Shown one piece after another: positions 16,566 to 27,700 of a stretch of 64,000 nt of DNA (positions are counted from its first letter, which is position 1; each line of letters opens with the position of its first letter). Made by a program: the position numbers and the translations under genes. The stretch is from Pseudoxanthomonas beigongshangi (GTDB lineage Bacteria; Pseudomonadota; Gammaproteobacteria; Xanthomonadales; Xanthomonadaceae): the NCBI RefSeq assembly GCF_016820515.1, contig NZ_JADHDV010000007.1, positions 101,744 through 165,743 of the forward strand, given 5' to 3'. The notes beneath the pieces were generated by a model. The model searched no databases. It worked only from the letters and a program-made list of their open reading frames with translations, and was not told the DNA's origin.

Positions 16566-19500
16566 ATGGGTTCCAGTTACTTGTCGAAAGGCATCAAGCG
16601 CACGGCCCTGAGCCTGGCCCTGGGTGCCTGCTTCGTGGGTGGGGTACAGGCGCAGTCGAACTCGGCCGGTGCCATCACCGGTCGCGCCGTCGACGGCGAC
16701 ACCATCACCATCGTCAGCCCGGACACCGGATTCACCCGCACCATCAACGTCAGCGGCGACGGCAGCTATCGTTTCTCCGCGCTGCCGACCGGTAAGTACA
16801 CGATCACCCGCAAGGCTGCGGACGGCGCTTCGTCCAGCCGCGATATCACCGTGACGGTGGGTACGGCCGCGAATGTGGATTTCGCCCGTGCGGCCGCCGC
16901 TTCGGGTGGTGCCACCACGTTGGATGCAGTGCAGGTCGTCGGCACCAATGCCATCAACCCGATCGACGTGTCCTCCGTGGAATCCACCACGGTGCTGACC
17001 GCTGAACAGATTGCCAAGATTCCGGTTGCCCGCAACATCACTGGCGTCGCGCTGCTGGCTCCCGGCACCATCAAGGGTGATGCCGCGTTCGGAAACCTGG
17101 CGTCGTTCGGCGGATCTTCGGTGTCGGAGAACCAGTATTACGTCAACGGCTTCAACATCACCAATACCTTCAAGAACCTCAATTTCGCGCAGATCCCCTT
17201 TGAGGCGATCGCCGAGCAGCAGGTCAAGACCGGCGGCTACGGTGCCGAATTCGGTCGTTCCACCGGTGGTGTGATCAACCTGATCACCAAGCGTGGTTCG
17301 AACGAGTTCCACGCCGGCGGCAACATCTTCTGGGAACCGGAATCGCTGCGCGAGAGCACGCCGAACCTGTACTACCGCAATGGTCGACTGGTTTCGGATA
17401 ATTCCAAGGATCTGGGCTGGGCCGCGACCGCTTCGGTCTGGGCCAGCGGCGCGCTGGTGAAGGACAAGCTGTTCGCCTATGCGCTGCTGCAGTATGGCCG
17501 CACCGACGAAGCCGCCTATCCGAATGTGCTGAGCGGCGGCAAGAACACCCAGGAAGAGCAGAAGTCGCCGTCCTGGCTGGTCAAGCTGGACTGGAACATC
17601 ACCGATGACCACCTGCTGGCGCTGACTGCGTTCTCGGACAAGCGCAAGACCAACACCGCGTATTACTACACGACCTTCGAAGGTGATTCGGTCAAGCCGA
17701 ATCGTGGTACCTATCTGGGCACGCTGCATGAAGAAGATGGCGGCGAGAACTATGCGCTGAAGTACACCGGCTACCTGAGTGAAAATTTCACCTTGACGGC
17801 GCTCGCGGGCCACGGTGAATTCTCGCGTTCGAACCACGCCATCCAGGCCGACGGCAGCCGCATCTCCTATGACGGCAATCTCAACAGCGTGGTGGGCGGT
17901 TGCCCGATCGTGCGTGACAACCGTCCCAGCGCCCGCAAGGATGCCACCGGCATCTACTCCGGTTGCGACTTTGCGACCTCCCTGAACCGCTCCGATGCCA
18001 AGGACACTCGCGACCAGTTCCGCATCGACGCCGAATGGTTGCTGGGCGATCACGTGGTCAAGTTCGGTTACGACCTGGACGACTTCGAGACGGTGGATGG
18101 CACTGCGTATTCGGGCAACTACTACTACCAGTACAACAACAACCCGAACACCGGAAACGATTTCGTTCGCCGCATCAACATCCGCCAAGGTTCGACGGTG
18201 AAGGTCGAGCAGCGTGCGTTCTATGTGGAAGATACCTGGAACGTCACCGACAATTTCCTGGTCTACGGTGGCTTGCGCTGGGACAGCTTCGAGAACAAGA
18301 ACGGACTGGGCCAGAGCTACGTCAAGATCGACAATCAGTTCGCTCCCCGCCTTGGCTTCTCGTGGGACGTGAATGGTGATTCGTCCTTCAAGATCTTCGG
18401 TAATGCCGGTCGTTTCGCTCTGCCACTGACCGCGAACGTTGCCGTCCGTGGGGCGAGCGCGTCGATCTACGAGATGCAGGACTTCATCTACACGGGTGTC
18501 GATCCGGTTACGGGCGTGCCCATCAACATGACGCCGGGTGGCGGCCCGTTGGTGGAACCCTATTATGCGAATGGCGAAACCGGTCAGAACAAGAACCCGG
18601 CCTCCATCGCGTCGACCAACCTGAAGCCGATGTATCAGGATGAATTCATCCTCGGCTTCCAGGCCCAGATCACCGAGCACCTGTCCGCCGGTGTTCGCGG
18701 TGTCTACCGTGAGCTCAAGCGTGCGATCGACGATACCTGCGACATCCGTCCGATCGAGGATTGGGCTGAAGCGAACGGGTATACGGACGTGGCCGTCGGC
18801 AATCCGTCGTTCCCGTACTGCCGCCTGTACAACCCCGGCAGCGATGGCATCTGGAACATCGACGTTGATGGCGACGGCACCACCGAGCGCGTCTCCATCG
18901 CCGCGAACGCGTTGGGCCCGGAAGCCAAGCGTACCTACTCCGCACTGGAGTTCTTCTGGGAAGGCGCGTGGGACAAGTTCTTCCTGCAGGGTTCCTACAC
19001 CTACGGCAAGAGCAAGGGCAACACCGAAGGCGGCGTGAAGTCCGACATCGGCCAGGGTGATACCGGCACCACGCAGGACTTCGACTATCCGGAGCTGATG
19101 CTGGGTTCTTTCGGTTACCTGCCGAACGACCGTCGCCACACCCTGAAGATGTTCGGCAACTGGGACATCACGGATGAGTGGTCCGTGGGTGGCAACCTGC
19201 TGGTCCAGTCGGGACGTCCGATCAACTGTTTCGGTGTCTACGGCGACGACCCGGTCGGCTACCGCGCGGCGTACTTCTCCTGCGATCCGATTGGCCAGCA
19301 TGGCGGTACCACCGTCGTGGACCGCGGCACCGCCGGACGCACCTCGTGGACGACGACCTTCGACCTCAATGTCGCCTATCGTCCGGCATTCGCCGACGGC
19401 AAGCTTGCCTTCAAGGTCGACGTGTTCAACGTGTTCAACGCGGACAAGGCCATCGCGGTCAACGAGGAAGGCGAGAACGACGCGGGTGACCCGATCGTGC

Positions 19501-19577
19501 AGACCGAAACCTACAAGACCCCGCTGTCCTGGCAGACCCCGCGCTCGGTCCGCTTCATGGTGCAGTACGACTTCTAA
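16566..19577 (+). CDS. Oar-like TonB-dependent receptor, paralogue 1
   Basis: 1,003 residues. A signal peptide ends near residue 28 (GGVQAQSN), then a carboxypeptidase-like regulatory domain (about 30-105; G-D-T-I-T-I-V-S-P-D-T-G-F), a TonB-box-like L-D-A-V-Q-V-V-G, the plug (about 135-240), and a 22-strand-type barrel ending F-M-V-Q-Y-D-F with a terminal aromatic residue for BAM insertion. Three pairs of Cys sit in predicted surface loops. It should import an unknown substrate across the outer membrane using TonB energy. The ATG at 16566 follows an AAGAGAGAGAGACAA ribosome-binding site; the frame is open 33 codons upstream, but those codons overlap the promoter box. A tyrosine at 841 lies in a conserved acidic Q-D-F-D-Y-P-E context. 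A TPR-sulfotransferase gene follows the terminator. Confidence 0.93.
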   Translation: MGSSYLSKGIKRTALSLALGACFVGGVQAQSNSAGAITGRAVDGDTITIVSPDTGFTRTINVSGDGSYRFSALPTGKYTITRKAADGASSSRDITVTVGTAANVDFARAAAASGGATTLDAVQVVGTNAINPIDVSSVESTTVLTAEQIAKIPVARNITGVALLAPGTIKGDAAFGNLASFGGSSVSENQYYVNGFNITNTFKNLNFAQIPFEAIAEQQVKTGGYGAEFGRSTGGVINLITKRGSNEFHAGGNIFWEPESLRESTPNLYYRNGRLVSDNSKDLGWAATASVWASGALVKDKLFAYALLQYGRTDEAAYPNVLSGGKNTQEEQKSPSWLVKLDWNITDDHLLALTAFSDKRKTNTAYYYTTFEGDSVKPNRGTYLGTLHEEDGGENYALKYTGYLSENFTLTALAGHGEFSRSNHAIQADGSRISYDGNLNSVVGGCPIVRDNRPSARKDATGIYSGCDFATSLNRSDAKDTRDQFRIDAEWLLGDHVVKFGYDLDDFETVDGTAYSGNYYYQYNNNPNTGNDFVRRINIRQGSTVKVEQRAFYVEDTWNVTDNFLVYGGLRWDSFENKNGLGQSYVKIDNQFAPRLGFSWDVNGDSSFKIFGNAGRFALPLTANVAVRGASASIYEMQDFIYTGVDPVTGVPINMTPGGGPLVEPYYANGETGQNKNPASIASTNLKPMYQDEFILGFQAQITEHLSAGVRGVYRELKRAIDDTCDIRPIEDWAEANGYTDVAVGNPSFPYCRLYNPGSDGIWNIDVDGDGTTERVSIAANALGPEAKRTYSALEFFWEGAWDKFFLQGSYTYGKSKGNTEGGVKSDIGQGDTGTTQDFDYPELMLGSFGYLPNDRRHTLKMFGNWDITDEWSVGGNLLVQSGRPINCFGVYGDDPVGYRAAYFSCDPIGQHGGTTVVDRGTAGRTSWTTTFDLNVAYRPAFADGKLAFKVDVFNVFNADKAIAVNEEGENDAGDPIVQTETYKTPLSWQTPRSVRFMVQYDF

Positions 19578-19603
19578 GCAATATCGGGAAGTCAGCGTGA
19601 AAG

Positions 19604-19636
19604 AGACGGCCGCCCTTGGGCGGCCGTCTTGTTTTT
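19604..19636 (+). terminator. intrinsic terminator after receptor 1
   Basis: AGACGGCCGCCC (19604-19615) pairs perfectly with GGGCGGCCGTCT (19618-19629), followed by TGTTTTT. It lies between receptor 1 and the sulfotransferase that starts 37 nt later, so it may limit read-through into that gene. Confidence 0.9.
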
Positions 19637-19672
19637 GCACTATCCTTTTTGCTTTGCCCCTCGGAGCCCAGT

Positions 19673-21253
19673 GTGCAAAATCCCGACATCGGTGCCTACG
19701 TCCAGCGTGGCCGCCAGGCAATGATGGAACGTCGTTTCGACGATGCACGCGAGATCTACCAGCAGATTCTCGCGCTGGATCCCGCGCAACCGCGTGCTTG
19801 GCTGGCGTTGTCCGCGTTGGCCCAGAGCCAAGGCGATTTCCGTGAATCGGTGCGCGCGGTCCGTTCTGCCGTACCTGCCTGGAAGCGAAGCGGAAGCCAG
19901 CAGTTCATCACCGAACTGAGCATGCGGTTGCTCGTGCTGGGAGAGTACAAGGAAGCGAGGGATCTCATTTCATCGGCCGACTGGTCCGATCCGATTGTCC
20001 TGCGCTACAGCATGGGCCTCGTGCAGTATCTTGGTCTGGCCGAGGCACACCAGGAAGCGTTGGATCTGGCGGACTACGCAATTTCCAAGGCGGGGAACCC
20101 GCCGGCGGCGCTCCTGCTGGCTCGCGCAAACGCACTGAGGTATCTGGGACGTATGCAAGAGGCAACGGAAGCCTATGAGCGCTGCATCGCGCTGGATCCC
20201 TTGAATGCGGAAGCGCACTGGACGCTCGCGCACCATGCCGTCGACAACACGCCGGGAGGACGGCTACCCCGGATAAGGAAGGCGATATCGCATACTCAGC
20301 CATCATCCGAAGATGCCATCTATCTTCACTACGCGTTGTTCAAGGAATTGGATGATGCGGGTAATGTCGAGGACGCCTGGCGGGCATTGCGAACGGGATC
20401 CACCATGAAGCGGGCAAGGCTACGGTATGAGGACGCAGCCTGGGCAACCAGCTTCGAAAAGCTCCGGCAGGTCTGCGACAAGGGATTCCTTCATGGGACA
20501 CAAGCGCCGCAGGAAAATGGGCATTTCCAACACACGCCTATCTTCATCGTAGGCTTGCCGCGCAGCGGAACTACTTTGCTCGAGCGGATGCTTGGCAATC
20601 ATCCCGGTGTCGTGTCCGCCGGTGAGCTGAATGATTTCCCATCGCAGTTGGCGTGGGAAATCAATGCCTTCATCGGCGAACTGCCTGGACCGGAAGCGCT
20701 GAACGCCTACCGCGATTTGAACTATGCGTCGCTGGGGAGCGGCTATCTGCGACGAACGGGTTGGCGCGTGCGGGACGCGGATTTTCTGGTTGACAAGCTG
20801 CCTAACAACTTCATCAATGCAGGCTTCATCCACAAGGCGCTGCCCAATGCCAAGATCATCTGTCTCCGGCGCGGTGTGGCGGACAGCTGTTTCTCGACAT
20901 TCAAGCACCTCTTTTCGGGAACCGCATATCCCTTCAGTTACGACATTGCAGAGATGATCGCGCATTATCGGCGTTTCGATCAGCTGGCGAATCATTGGCA
21001 GGAAGTCATGCCGAGTGCGTTTCTCTGCGTGGACTACGAGCGCTTGGTCAACGACACGGATGACGCTCTTCGCCAAGTGTCTGATTTCTGCGGCCTTCAA
21101 GACCATGCAGGCCTCGCCGCAGTGGAAAGGAATACCTCGCCTTCGGCGACTGCGAGCACTTCCCAGGTTCGCGACCAGGTGCATACCCGCAACATCGGCA
21201 GCTGGTTGCGTTATCAGGAGCACTTGGGCGAGTTGATGGACGCCGTCTCGTGA
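19673..21253 (+). CDS. TPR-repeat sulfotransferase 1
   Basis: 526 residues without a signal peptide, so cytoplasmic. Residues 1 to about 265 are helical tetratricopeptide repeats (A-R-E-I-Y-Q-Q-I-L-A-L-D-P-A-Q-P-R-A-W near the start). The sulfotransferase domain begins at I290-F-I-V-G294-L-P-R-S-G-T-T301, the loop that binds the 5'-phosphosulfate of PAPS; K394-I-I-C-L-R-R-G-V-A-D-S405 corresponds to the 3'-phosphate-binding segment. It should transfer sulfate from PAPS to an unknown acceptor. The GTG at 19673 is chosen because GGAG (19663-19666) is 6 nt upstream; the frame's earlier start lies within the terminator stem. Codon use is noticeably richer in A/T third positions than in sulfotransferase 2, suggesting a different history. 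Confidence 0.9.
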   Translation: MQNPDIGAYVQRGRQAMMERRFDDAREIYQQILALDPAQPRAWLALSALAQSQGDFRESVRAVRSAVPAWKRSGSQQFITELSMRLLVLGEYKEARDLISSADWSDPIVLRYSMGLVQYLGLAEAHQEALDLADYAISKAGNPPAALLLARANALRYLGRMQEATEAYERCIALDPLNAEAHWTLAHHAVDNTPGGRLPRIRKAISHTQPSSEDAIYLHYALFKELDDAGNVEDAWRALRTGSTMKRARLRYEDAAWATSFEKLRQVCDKGFLHGTQAPQENGHFQHTPIFIVGLPRSGTTLLERMLGNHPGVVSAGELNDFPSQLAWEINAFIGELPGPEALNAYRDLNYASLGSGYLRRTGWRVRDADFLVDKLPNNFINAGFIHKALPNAKIICLRRGVADSCFSTFKHLFSGTAYPFSYDIAEMIAHYRRFDQLANHWQEVMPSAFLCVDYERLVNDTDDALRQVSDFCGLQDHAGLAAVERNTSPSATASTSQVRDQVHTRNIGSWLRYQEHLGELMDAVS

Positions 21254-21396
21254 TGGACCGCGCTGATCGTAGGGTGTCCGGTGGACTAGGCGGCCGCGGT
21301 CTTTCGCCGCGTAGTCATTACGGCTTTGTTGCTAACTATTTGAAAAATATTGGTTTGTTGTCGTAAAAGTGTAATTTCTGTTCTGCTCCCAAGCGT

Positions 21397-21413
21397 GAAA
21401 GTTACGTTATTCT
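21397..21413 (+). promoter_or_regulatory. receptor-leader box, copy 2
   Basis: GAAAGTTACGTTATTCT lies 90 nt before the start of receptor 2. It sits in a 250-base AT-rich intergenic leader that contains no gene. It matches the shared 17-bp pattern seen before the other three receptors. Confidence 0.6.
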
Positions 21414-21503
21414 CGAGTTACCAGGCGTTTATGTTCGGCGTCTGACATTCGGACCGGATCACTTTGTTTCGGTCTTTTTTTGACTTGAGAGAGAGAGCAC
21501 ACG

Positions 21504-24500
21504 ATGACTACCCAGAAGGGACGGAACTTCCTGTCCGTCGGTATCAAGCGGACGGCACTCAGCCTTGCGCTGGGCGCTTGCTTCGTAGGGGCCGTACAAG
21601 CGCAAAGCGCGGTCGGTTCCATCTTCGGTGACACCAAGGCGGGGTCGACCGTTACCATCCAGAGCGGCCAGACGGGTGTGACGCGCACCATCACGTCCGA
21701 CGCGACGGGCCGGTTTACCTTCGGCCAGCTCCCGCCAGGTTCGTACAAAGTGACCTCTGACGGCGTGACCCGCGACGTGGTCGTCAAGGTCGGCACCGGT
21801 TCCCCGGTCAGCTTCGCTGCGGCTGCTTCGGGGTCGGCGACGACGCTGGACACCGTGCTCGTGACGGGCAGCGGCGCAATCAACCCTATTGACGTGTCGT
21901 CGGTGGAATCCACCACCGTTTTCACGGCTGAACAGATCAATGCACTGCCGGTCGCGCAGAACATCACGGCAGTCGCCTTGCTTGCCCCTGGCACCGTCAA
22001 AGGCGACAGCGGTATTGGCAACGGAAACCTGGCTTCGTTCGGTGGTTCGTCGGTGGCCGAGAACGGCTACTACATCAACGGTTTCGACGTCACCAACATC
22101 CGTAACTTCATTTCTTATGCGGACCTGCCGTTCCAGGCGATCGCACAGCAGCAGGTGAAAACGGGCGGCTATGGCGCCGAATACGGCCGCTCGCTGGGTG
22201 GCGTGATCAACCTGGTCACCAAGCGCGGCAGCAACGAGTGGCATTACGGCGGCGGCGTGTTCTATCAGCCTAGCTGGGGGCGTGACTCCGGCAAGGACGT
22301 GATTACCCGCAGTCAGAGCGCGCTGGAGAATGGCGATATCTATTCTGCGTATCGTAGCGACAACGAATACGAAAGCCTCAACTACAATGCGTATGCGAGC
22401 GGTCCATTGATCAAGGATCGGCTGTTCTTTTTCGCGTTGGTGGAAGGCCGTGGTGACCAGGACGATGTGTATGGCACCGAAACGTCATACCGCGACCGCA
22501 ACAACAGCCCGACCGGAATGCTGAAGCTAGATTGGTACATCACCGACGACCACCTGCTCGAATTCACCGGCATCTACAACAAGACCAAGACCAAGCGCAC
22601 CACCTATAGCTATTCCTCCGGCAAGTACGTCGGCGTCCACCAGGACAAGAATTCCGATCTGGAATTTGAGAATGGCGGCAAGGTCGGCATCCTGAAGTAC
22701 ACCGGTTATCTCACCGACAACTTCACCCTGTCGGCTCAGGCGGGCTACCTGAAGAGCACCGACAACTATCAGACCCCCGAAGGTCTGCCGGGCTCCGAGT
22801 GCGTTCGCGCGTTCGACAGCCGCGTTTCCGCCGGTACCACGACCTACATCGGTTGCTGGAATCAGGACCAGACCTTCATCCGCGACGCGGATTTCGGCCC
22901 GGACGAAGACGAGCGCAAGGCGTACCGCCTGGACGCGGAATGGCAGCTGGGTGATCACCGCCTGCGCTTCGGTTATGACACCGAAACCTTCACGTCGTCG
23001 CATGCTGGCCAGACCTACACCGGCGGCGCCTACTGGCGTCACTTCCGTACCGGCGCCGCTGAAACGCGCCAGGTGAATGGCGTGGCCATCGGTCCGAACA
23101 CCAACTATGCGCGTCGCTGGGACAGTCGCACCACTTCCGCCGCATATGACGTCGAAAACGTCGCTTACTACGTGGAAGACAGCTGGCAGGTCACCGACAA
23201 CTTCATGGCCTACTTGGGCCTGCGTTCCGAGCAATTCGAGAACAAGAACGCAGCTGGTGTGGCCTTCGTGAAGTCCGATCACGAAATCGCTCCTCGCCTG
23301 GGCTTTGCCTGGGACGTGAACGGTGATTCGACCTTCAAGGTGTTCGGCAATGCGGGTCGCTACTACATCCCGGTCGCAGCCAACACCAACATCCGCGCAT
23401 CCGGTGGCGAGGTGATCATCGAGGATTACTTCATTTCCACTGGCGTCGACCTGGCAACCGGCCTGCCGGTCGGTCTGGGCGCCCAGATCGGCCCCACCAA
23501 CGTCAACGGCACGCTGGATCCGCCGAACCCGGCCTCGATCGCCACGACCAACCTGAAGCCGATGTACCAGGACGAATTCATCCTGGGCGGTCAGATTGCC
23601 CTGAACGATTCCTGGACCGTGGGCCTGCGCGCCATCATGCGCGAAGTGAAGAGCGGCATGGACGACTACTGCTCGCACCAGCCGTTCCTGTCGTGGGCCG
23701 AGGACAACAACAAGCCGGACATCGATCTGGATTCCATCCCGGGTTGCTTCATCATGAATCCGGGTAGCGACGTTAGCCTGGCGTTCGATTCGGACGGCGA
23801 TGGCGTGGTGGAAGTCAACAACATTTCCTCCAGCTACTTCGGTCTGCCAAAGTACCGCCGCAAGTACAGCGCGATGGAGTTCTTCTGGGAAGGCAGTGGC
23901 GGCGACAAGTGGTATGTCCAGGGCTCGTACACCTACGCCAAGAGCAAAGGCAACGTGGAAGGTTATGTCAACTCCACGCTCGAGCAGGACGACGCCGGCC
24001 TGACCCAAGACTTCGACCACAAGCTGTTCGAGGATGGTTCGTTCGGCTACCTGCCCAACGACCGCCGCCATACCGTCAAGATGTTCGGTACCTACCGCAT
24101 CACCGATGAGTGGCGCATCGGCGGCAACCTGTTGATCCAGTCGGGTCGTCCGGTCAACTGCCAGGGCTTCATTCCGTTGGATGACCCGAGCGTGGGCATC
24201 GATGCCGGCAACCTGGCGCTGTACAGCGGATCGAGCTTCTACTGCCTGAAGCCCGATGGCGTGACCCGCGAACTGAGCCGCCGCGGTGAGTTTGGCCGCA
24301 CCCCGTGGATCTGGACCTTCGATGCCTCGGTTGCCTATACGCCGAACTGGGCAGACAAGCGCCTGACCCTGCAGGTCGACGTGTTCAATCTGTTCAACCG
24401 CCAGCAGGTCACTGAGTACTCGGAAGGCACGGAAAGCAGCCGTGGCATCTATAATCCGAACTTCCTCAATGACCTGAACTACCAGGCGCCGCGCCAGCTG

Positions 24501-24527
24501 CGTTTCAGCGTGCGCTACGACTACTGA
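21504..24527 (+). CDS. Oar-like TonB-dependent receptor, paralogue 2 (most divergent)
   Basis: 1,007 residues with the same order: signal peptide to about residue 33 (G-A-V-Q-A-Q-S), a shorter regulatory domain, TonB-box-like L-D-T-V-L-V-T-G, plug with N-P-I-D-V-S-S-V-E-S-T-T, and a barrel ending R-F-S-V-R-Y-D-Y. It is the most divergent of the four: the regulatory domain is shorter and reads G-S-T-V-T-I-Q-S-G-Q-T-G, and the acidic tyrosine motif found in the other three is D-F-D-H839 instead of D-F-D-Y. The three Cys-pair loops are kept. The ATG at 21504 has TTGAGAGAGAGAGCACACG directly upstream. No sulfotransferase follows it; a terminator and then receptor 3 do. Substrate unknown. Confidence 0.93.
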   Translation: MTTQKGRNFLSVGIKRTALSLALGACFVGAVQAQSAVGSIFGDTKAGSTVTIQSGQTGVTRTITSDATGRFTFGQLPPGSYKVTSDGVTRDVVVKVGTGSPVSFAAAASGSATTLDTVLVTGSGAINPIDVSSVESTTVFTAEQINALPVAQNITAVALLAPGTVKGDSGIGNGNLASFGGSSVAENGYYINGFDVTNIRNFISYADLPFQAIAQQQVKTGGYGAEYGRSLGGVINLVTKRGSNEWHYGGGVFYQPSWGRDSGKDVITRSQSALENGDIYSAYRSDNEYESLNYNAYASGPLIKDRLFFFALVEGRGDQDDVYGTETSYRDRNNSPTGMLKLDWYITDDHLLEFTGIYNKTKTKRTTYSYSSGKYVGVHQDKNSDLEFENGGKVGILKYTGYLTDNFTLSAQAGYLKSTDNYQTPEGLPGSECVRAFDSRVSAGTTTYIGCWNQDQTFIRDADFGPDEDERKAYRLDAEWQLGDHRLRFGYDTETFTSSHAGQTYTGGAYWRHFRTGAAETRQVNGVAIGPNTNYARRWDSRTTSAAYDVENVAYYVEDSWQVTDNFMAYLGLRSEQFENKNAAGVAFVKSDHEIAPRLGFAWDVNGDSTFKVFGNAGRYYIPVAANTNIRASGGEVIIEDYFISTGVDLATGLPVGLGAQIGPTNVNGTLDPPNPASIATTNLKPMYQDEFILGGQIALNDSWTVGLRAIMREVKSGMDDYCSHQPFLSWAEDNNKPDIDLDSIPGCFIMNPGSDVSLAFDSDGDGVVEVNNISSSYFGLPKYRRKYSAMEFFWEGSGGDKWYVQGSYTYAKSKGNVEGYVNSTLEQDDAGLTQDFDHKLFEDGSFGYLPNDRRHTVKMFGTYRITDEWRIGGNLLIQSGRPVNCQGFIPLDDPSVGIDAGNLALYSGSSFYCLKPDGVTRELSRRGEFGRTPWIWTFDASVAYTPNWADKRLTLQVDVFNLFNRQQVTEYSEGTESSRGIYNPNFLNDLNYQAPRQLRFSVRYDY

Positions 24528-24550
24528 TCCCGTATCAGCGTTCCGCCAAG

Positions 24551-24584
24551 AACCACTCCTCCCTAGGGAGGAGTGGTTTTTTTT
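24551..24584 (+). terminator. intrinsic terminator after receptor 2
   Basis: AACCACTCCTCCCT (24551-24564) and AGGGAGGAGTGGTT (24565-24578) form a perfect 14-bp palindrome, followed by a T-run of eight including the end of the stem. It is a very strong rho-independent terminator. Confidence 0.93.
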
Positions 24585-24684
24585 ACCCGCTTGAATTCGT
24601 ATTACGCGACTCAAAAAACAGTAACTAATTGATATAAAAAGAAAAAATAAGAGAAAAGATAATTTCAGTTACGGTTCAGGCTGT

Positions 24685-24701
24685 GAAAATTGCGTTACTC
24701 T
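24685..24701 (+). promoter_or_regulatory. receptor-leader box, copy 3
   Basis: GAAAATTGCGTTACTCT lies 78 nt before the start of receptor 3, downstream of an A-rich tract (24612-24662). It matches the pattern shared by all four receptor leaders. Confidence 0.6.
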
Positions 24702-24779
24702 CACTGTCAGCCGGCTCATAGAAGCCGGCAATCCTTTTGGCTTCCAAACATTTCTTGGAACAACAGAGAGAGAGAGTCA

Positions 24780-27700
24780 ATGCGTAATCGAAAGTCCAGT
24801 CTCGTTCATGCCAGCATCAAGCGGACCGCCCTCAGCCTCGCACTCGGCGCCTGCTTCGTGGGCGGCGTTCACGCGCAGTCCAATACCTCGGGTGCCGTCG
24901 TCGGTCAGGCCGCCTCAGGCGATACCATCACCGTCGTCAACCCGAGCACCGGCTTCACCCGCACCATCACGGTCGGTGGAGATGGCTCCTATCGCTTCTC
25001 TGCATTGCCAACGGGCAAGTACACGGTGACCCGCAAGGCGGCCGATGGCAGCACCTCGAGCCGCGACATCTCCGTGAACATCGGTACCGCGGCCACGGTG
25101 AGCTTCGTCAGCGCCGGCGGCGGCGATGCGACCACCCTGGGTGCGGTTACGGTGACCGGTACCGGTTTCATCAACCCGATCGATGTCTCCTCGGTTGAGT
25201 CCACCACCATCCTGACCTCCGAGCAGATCGCCAAGCTGCCGGTGCCGCGCGATATCACCAGCGTCGCATTGCTGGCGCCCGGTACCGTCCGCGGCGACGC
25301 CGCGTTCGGCAACCTGGCTTCCTTCGGCGGTGCCTCGGTCGCTGAGAACGCCTACTTCATCAACGGCTTCAACGTCACCAACTCCTTCCGCAACCTCAAC
25401 TTCGCCCAGGTCCCGTTCGAAGGCATTGCGGAGCAGCAGATCAAGACCGGCGGTTATGGCGCCGAGTTCGGCCGTTCGCTGGGCGGCGTGATCAACCTGG
25501 TCACCAAGCGCGGTAGCAATGAGTTCCATGCCGGTGGCAATGTGTTCTACAGCCCCGACAGCATGCGTTCGGCGGTGCCGAATGCCTACCTGCGCAACGG
25601 CACCCTGCGTTCTGACAATTCCAAGGATTCCGAGGAGAACGCGACCGTGGCGGTGTGGGCCAGCGGCGCGCTGGTCAAGGACCGCCTGTTCGCTTACGGC
25701 TTGCTGCAGTACGGCCGTACCGAAGCCGATTCCTGGGGCAACGTCCTGGCCTTCAACAACACCTACAACGAGACCAAGACGCCGACGTGGCTGGCCAAGT
25801 TGGACTGGTACCTGACCGACAACCACGTCCTGGAACTGACCGCGTTCTCGGACAAGACCGAGACGGATTCGGACGTGTACGGCAATACTCCCGGCGTGCT
25901 CAATCGCACGGGCAAGATTGGTACCGTGTTCACCGAGAACGGTGGCGAGAATTACGTTCTGAAGTACACGGGTTATCTGACCGACAACTTCACCCTGTCC
26001 GCCTTGTACGGTCATGGCGAGTTCTCGCGCTCGGTCCGCATGCGTACGGCAAGTGGCCTGGACGTTTCCTACGGCGGTGACCTGAACGTACCGGCGACCG
26101 GCTGCCCGGTGATCGTGGATGCACGTCCCGGCTATCGTCGTGCGCTGACGGGCACTTACGGCAGCACCTGCAACATCAGCGCCAACATCCCCTCGCTGGC
26201 CGGCGCCATCGATCGCGTTGACTCGGGCGATACCCGCGACCAGTTCCGTATCGACGCGGAATGGCAGCTGGGTGACCACTTGGTGAAGTTCGGCTTCGAC
26301 CTGGATGATTACGAGTCCATCGCTGGTACCTCCATCGAAGGCGGTCGTGCATGGCGCTATTCGACGATCGACCCCGATACCGTTGCCAACAGCGGTGACG
26401 AAACCGACATCGTGCGCGAGCAGATCGTCAACCAGGGCGCCACGGTCAAAGTCGAGCAGCGGGCGTTCTACATCCAGGACAACTGGAACATCACCGACAA
26501 CTTCATGGCGTATGTCGGCCTGCGCTGGGACAGCTTCAACAACAAGAACGGTGCCGGCCAGAGCTTCGTCAAGATCGACAACCAGTTCGGCCCGCGCCTG
26601 GGCTTCTCCTGGGACGTGAATGGCGACTCGACCTTCAAGATCTTCGGTAATGCCGGTCGCTACGCGCTGCCGCTGACCCCGAGCGTGGCCGTGCGTGGCG
26701 CCAGTGCCTCGCTGTTCACCCGTCAGAACTTCAACTACATCACAGTTGACCCGGTGACGGGCGCGCCGATTGATCCGGTGGCCCGTGGTCCGTTGAGCTA
26801 CATCAACGGCGAATTCGGCGTTGGCAAGAATCCGGCGACCATTGCCGCGAAGAACCTCGATCCGATGTATCAGGACGAGTTCATCCTGGGTTTCCAGGCG
26901 CAGCTGACCGACCACTTCTCGCTGGGTGTCCGCGGTATTTATCGTGACCTGAAGCAGGCGATCGACGATACCTGTGACTACTCTCCGATCATGGCGGCCA
27001 ACGGCTTCGAGCTGACGGATGATGGCTGGGTGAACGCGAACGGCGACGTCGCCAATATCCCGGGTGCGGGTTTCCCGTACTGCCGCATGTTCAACCCGGG
27101 CAAGGACGCGGTGTTCGTGACCGATCTGTTGGGCAATGGTCAGCTGACCACCAACACGATCGATGGCGCCCTCCTGAGCCCGAAGGCCAAGCGTACCTAT
27201 TCCGCGATGGAAGTCTTCTTCGAAGGCAGCTGGGATAACTTCTTCCTGCAGGGTTCGTACACCTACGCCAAGAGCAAGGGCAACACCGAAGGTGGCGTTA
27301 AGTCGGATATCGGCCAGGATGACACCAGCGTCACGCAGGATTTCGACTACCTGGAGCTGACCACCGATACCTATGGCTACCTGCCGAACGATCGTCGCCA
27401 CAGCCTGAAGGTGTTTGGTAACTATCAGTTCAACGAAGAGTGGTCACTGGGTGCGAACCTGCTGATCCAGTCCGGTCGTCCGGTGAACTGCCTGGGCGTT
27501 CTGACGCTGCCGGACGGCTCGCTGCACGGCTATGGCGCGTCCTTCATGCGCTGCAATAACGAGGCGGTTCCGCGCGGTACCGCAGGTCGCCTGCCGTGGA
27601 CCAACTCGGTTGACCTGAATCTGGCCTACCGTCCGTCGTGGGCGGAAGGTCTCCAGTTCAAGGTCGACGTGTTCAATGCGTTCGGCTCGGACAAGTACAC

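Noticed and set aside
16542..19748. 1,068-codon minus-strand open frame opposite receptor 1
   Set aside because: Shadow of the receptor gene. Similar long antisense frames lie opposite receptors 2, 3 and 4 and the hybrid kinase, all without domains or ribosome-binding sites.
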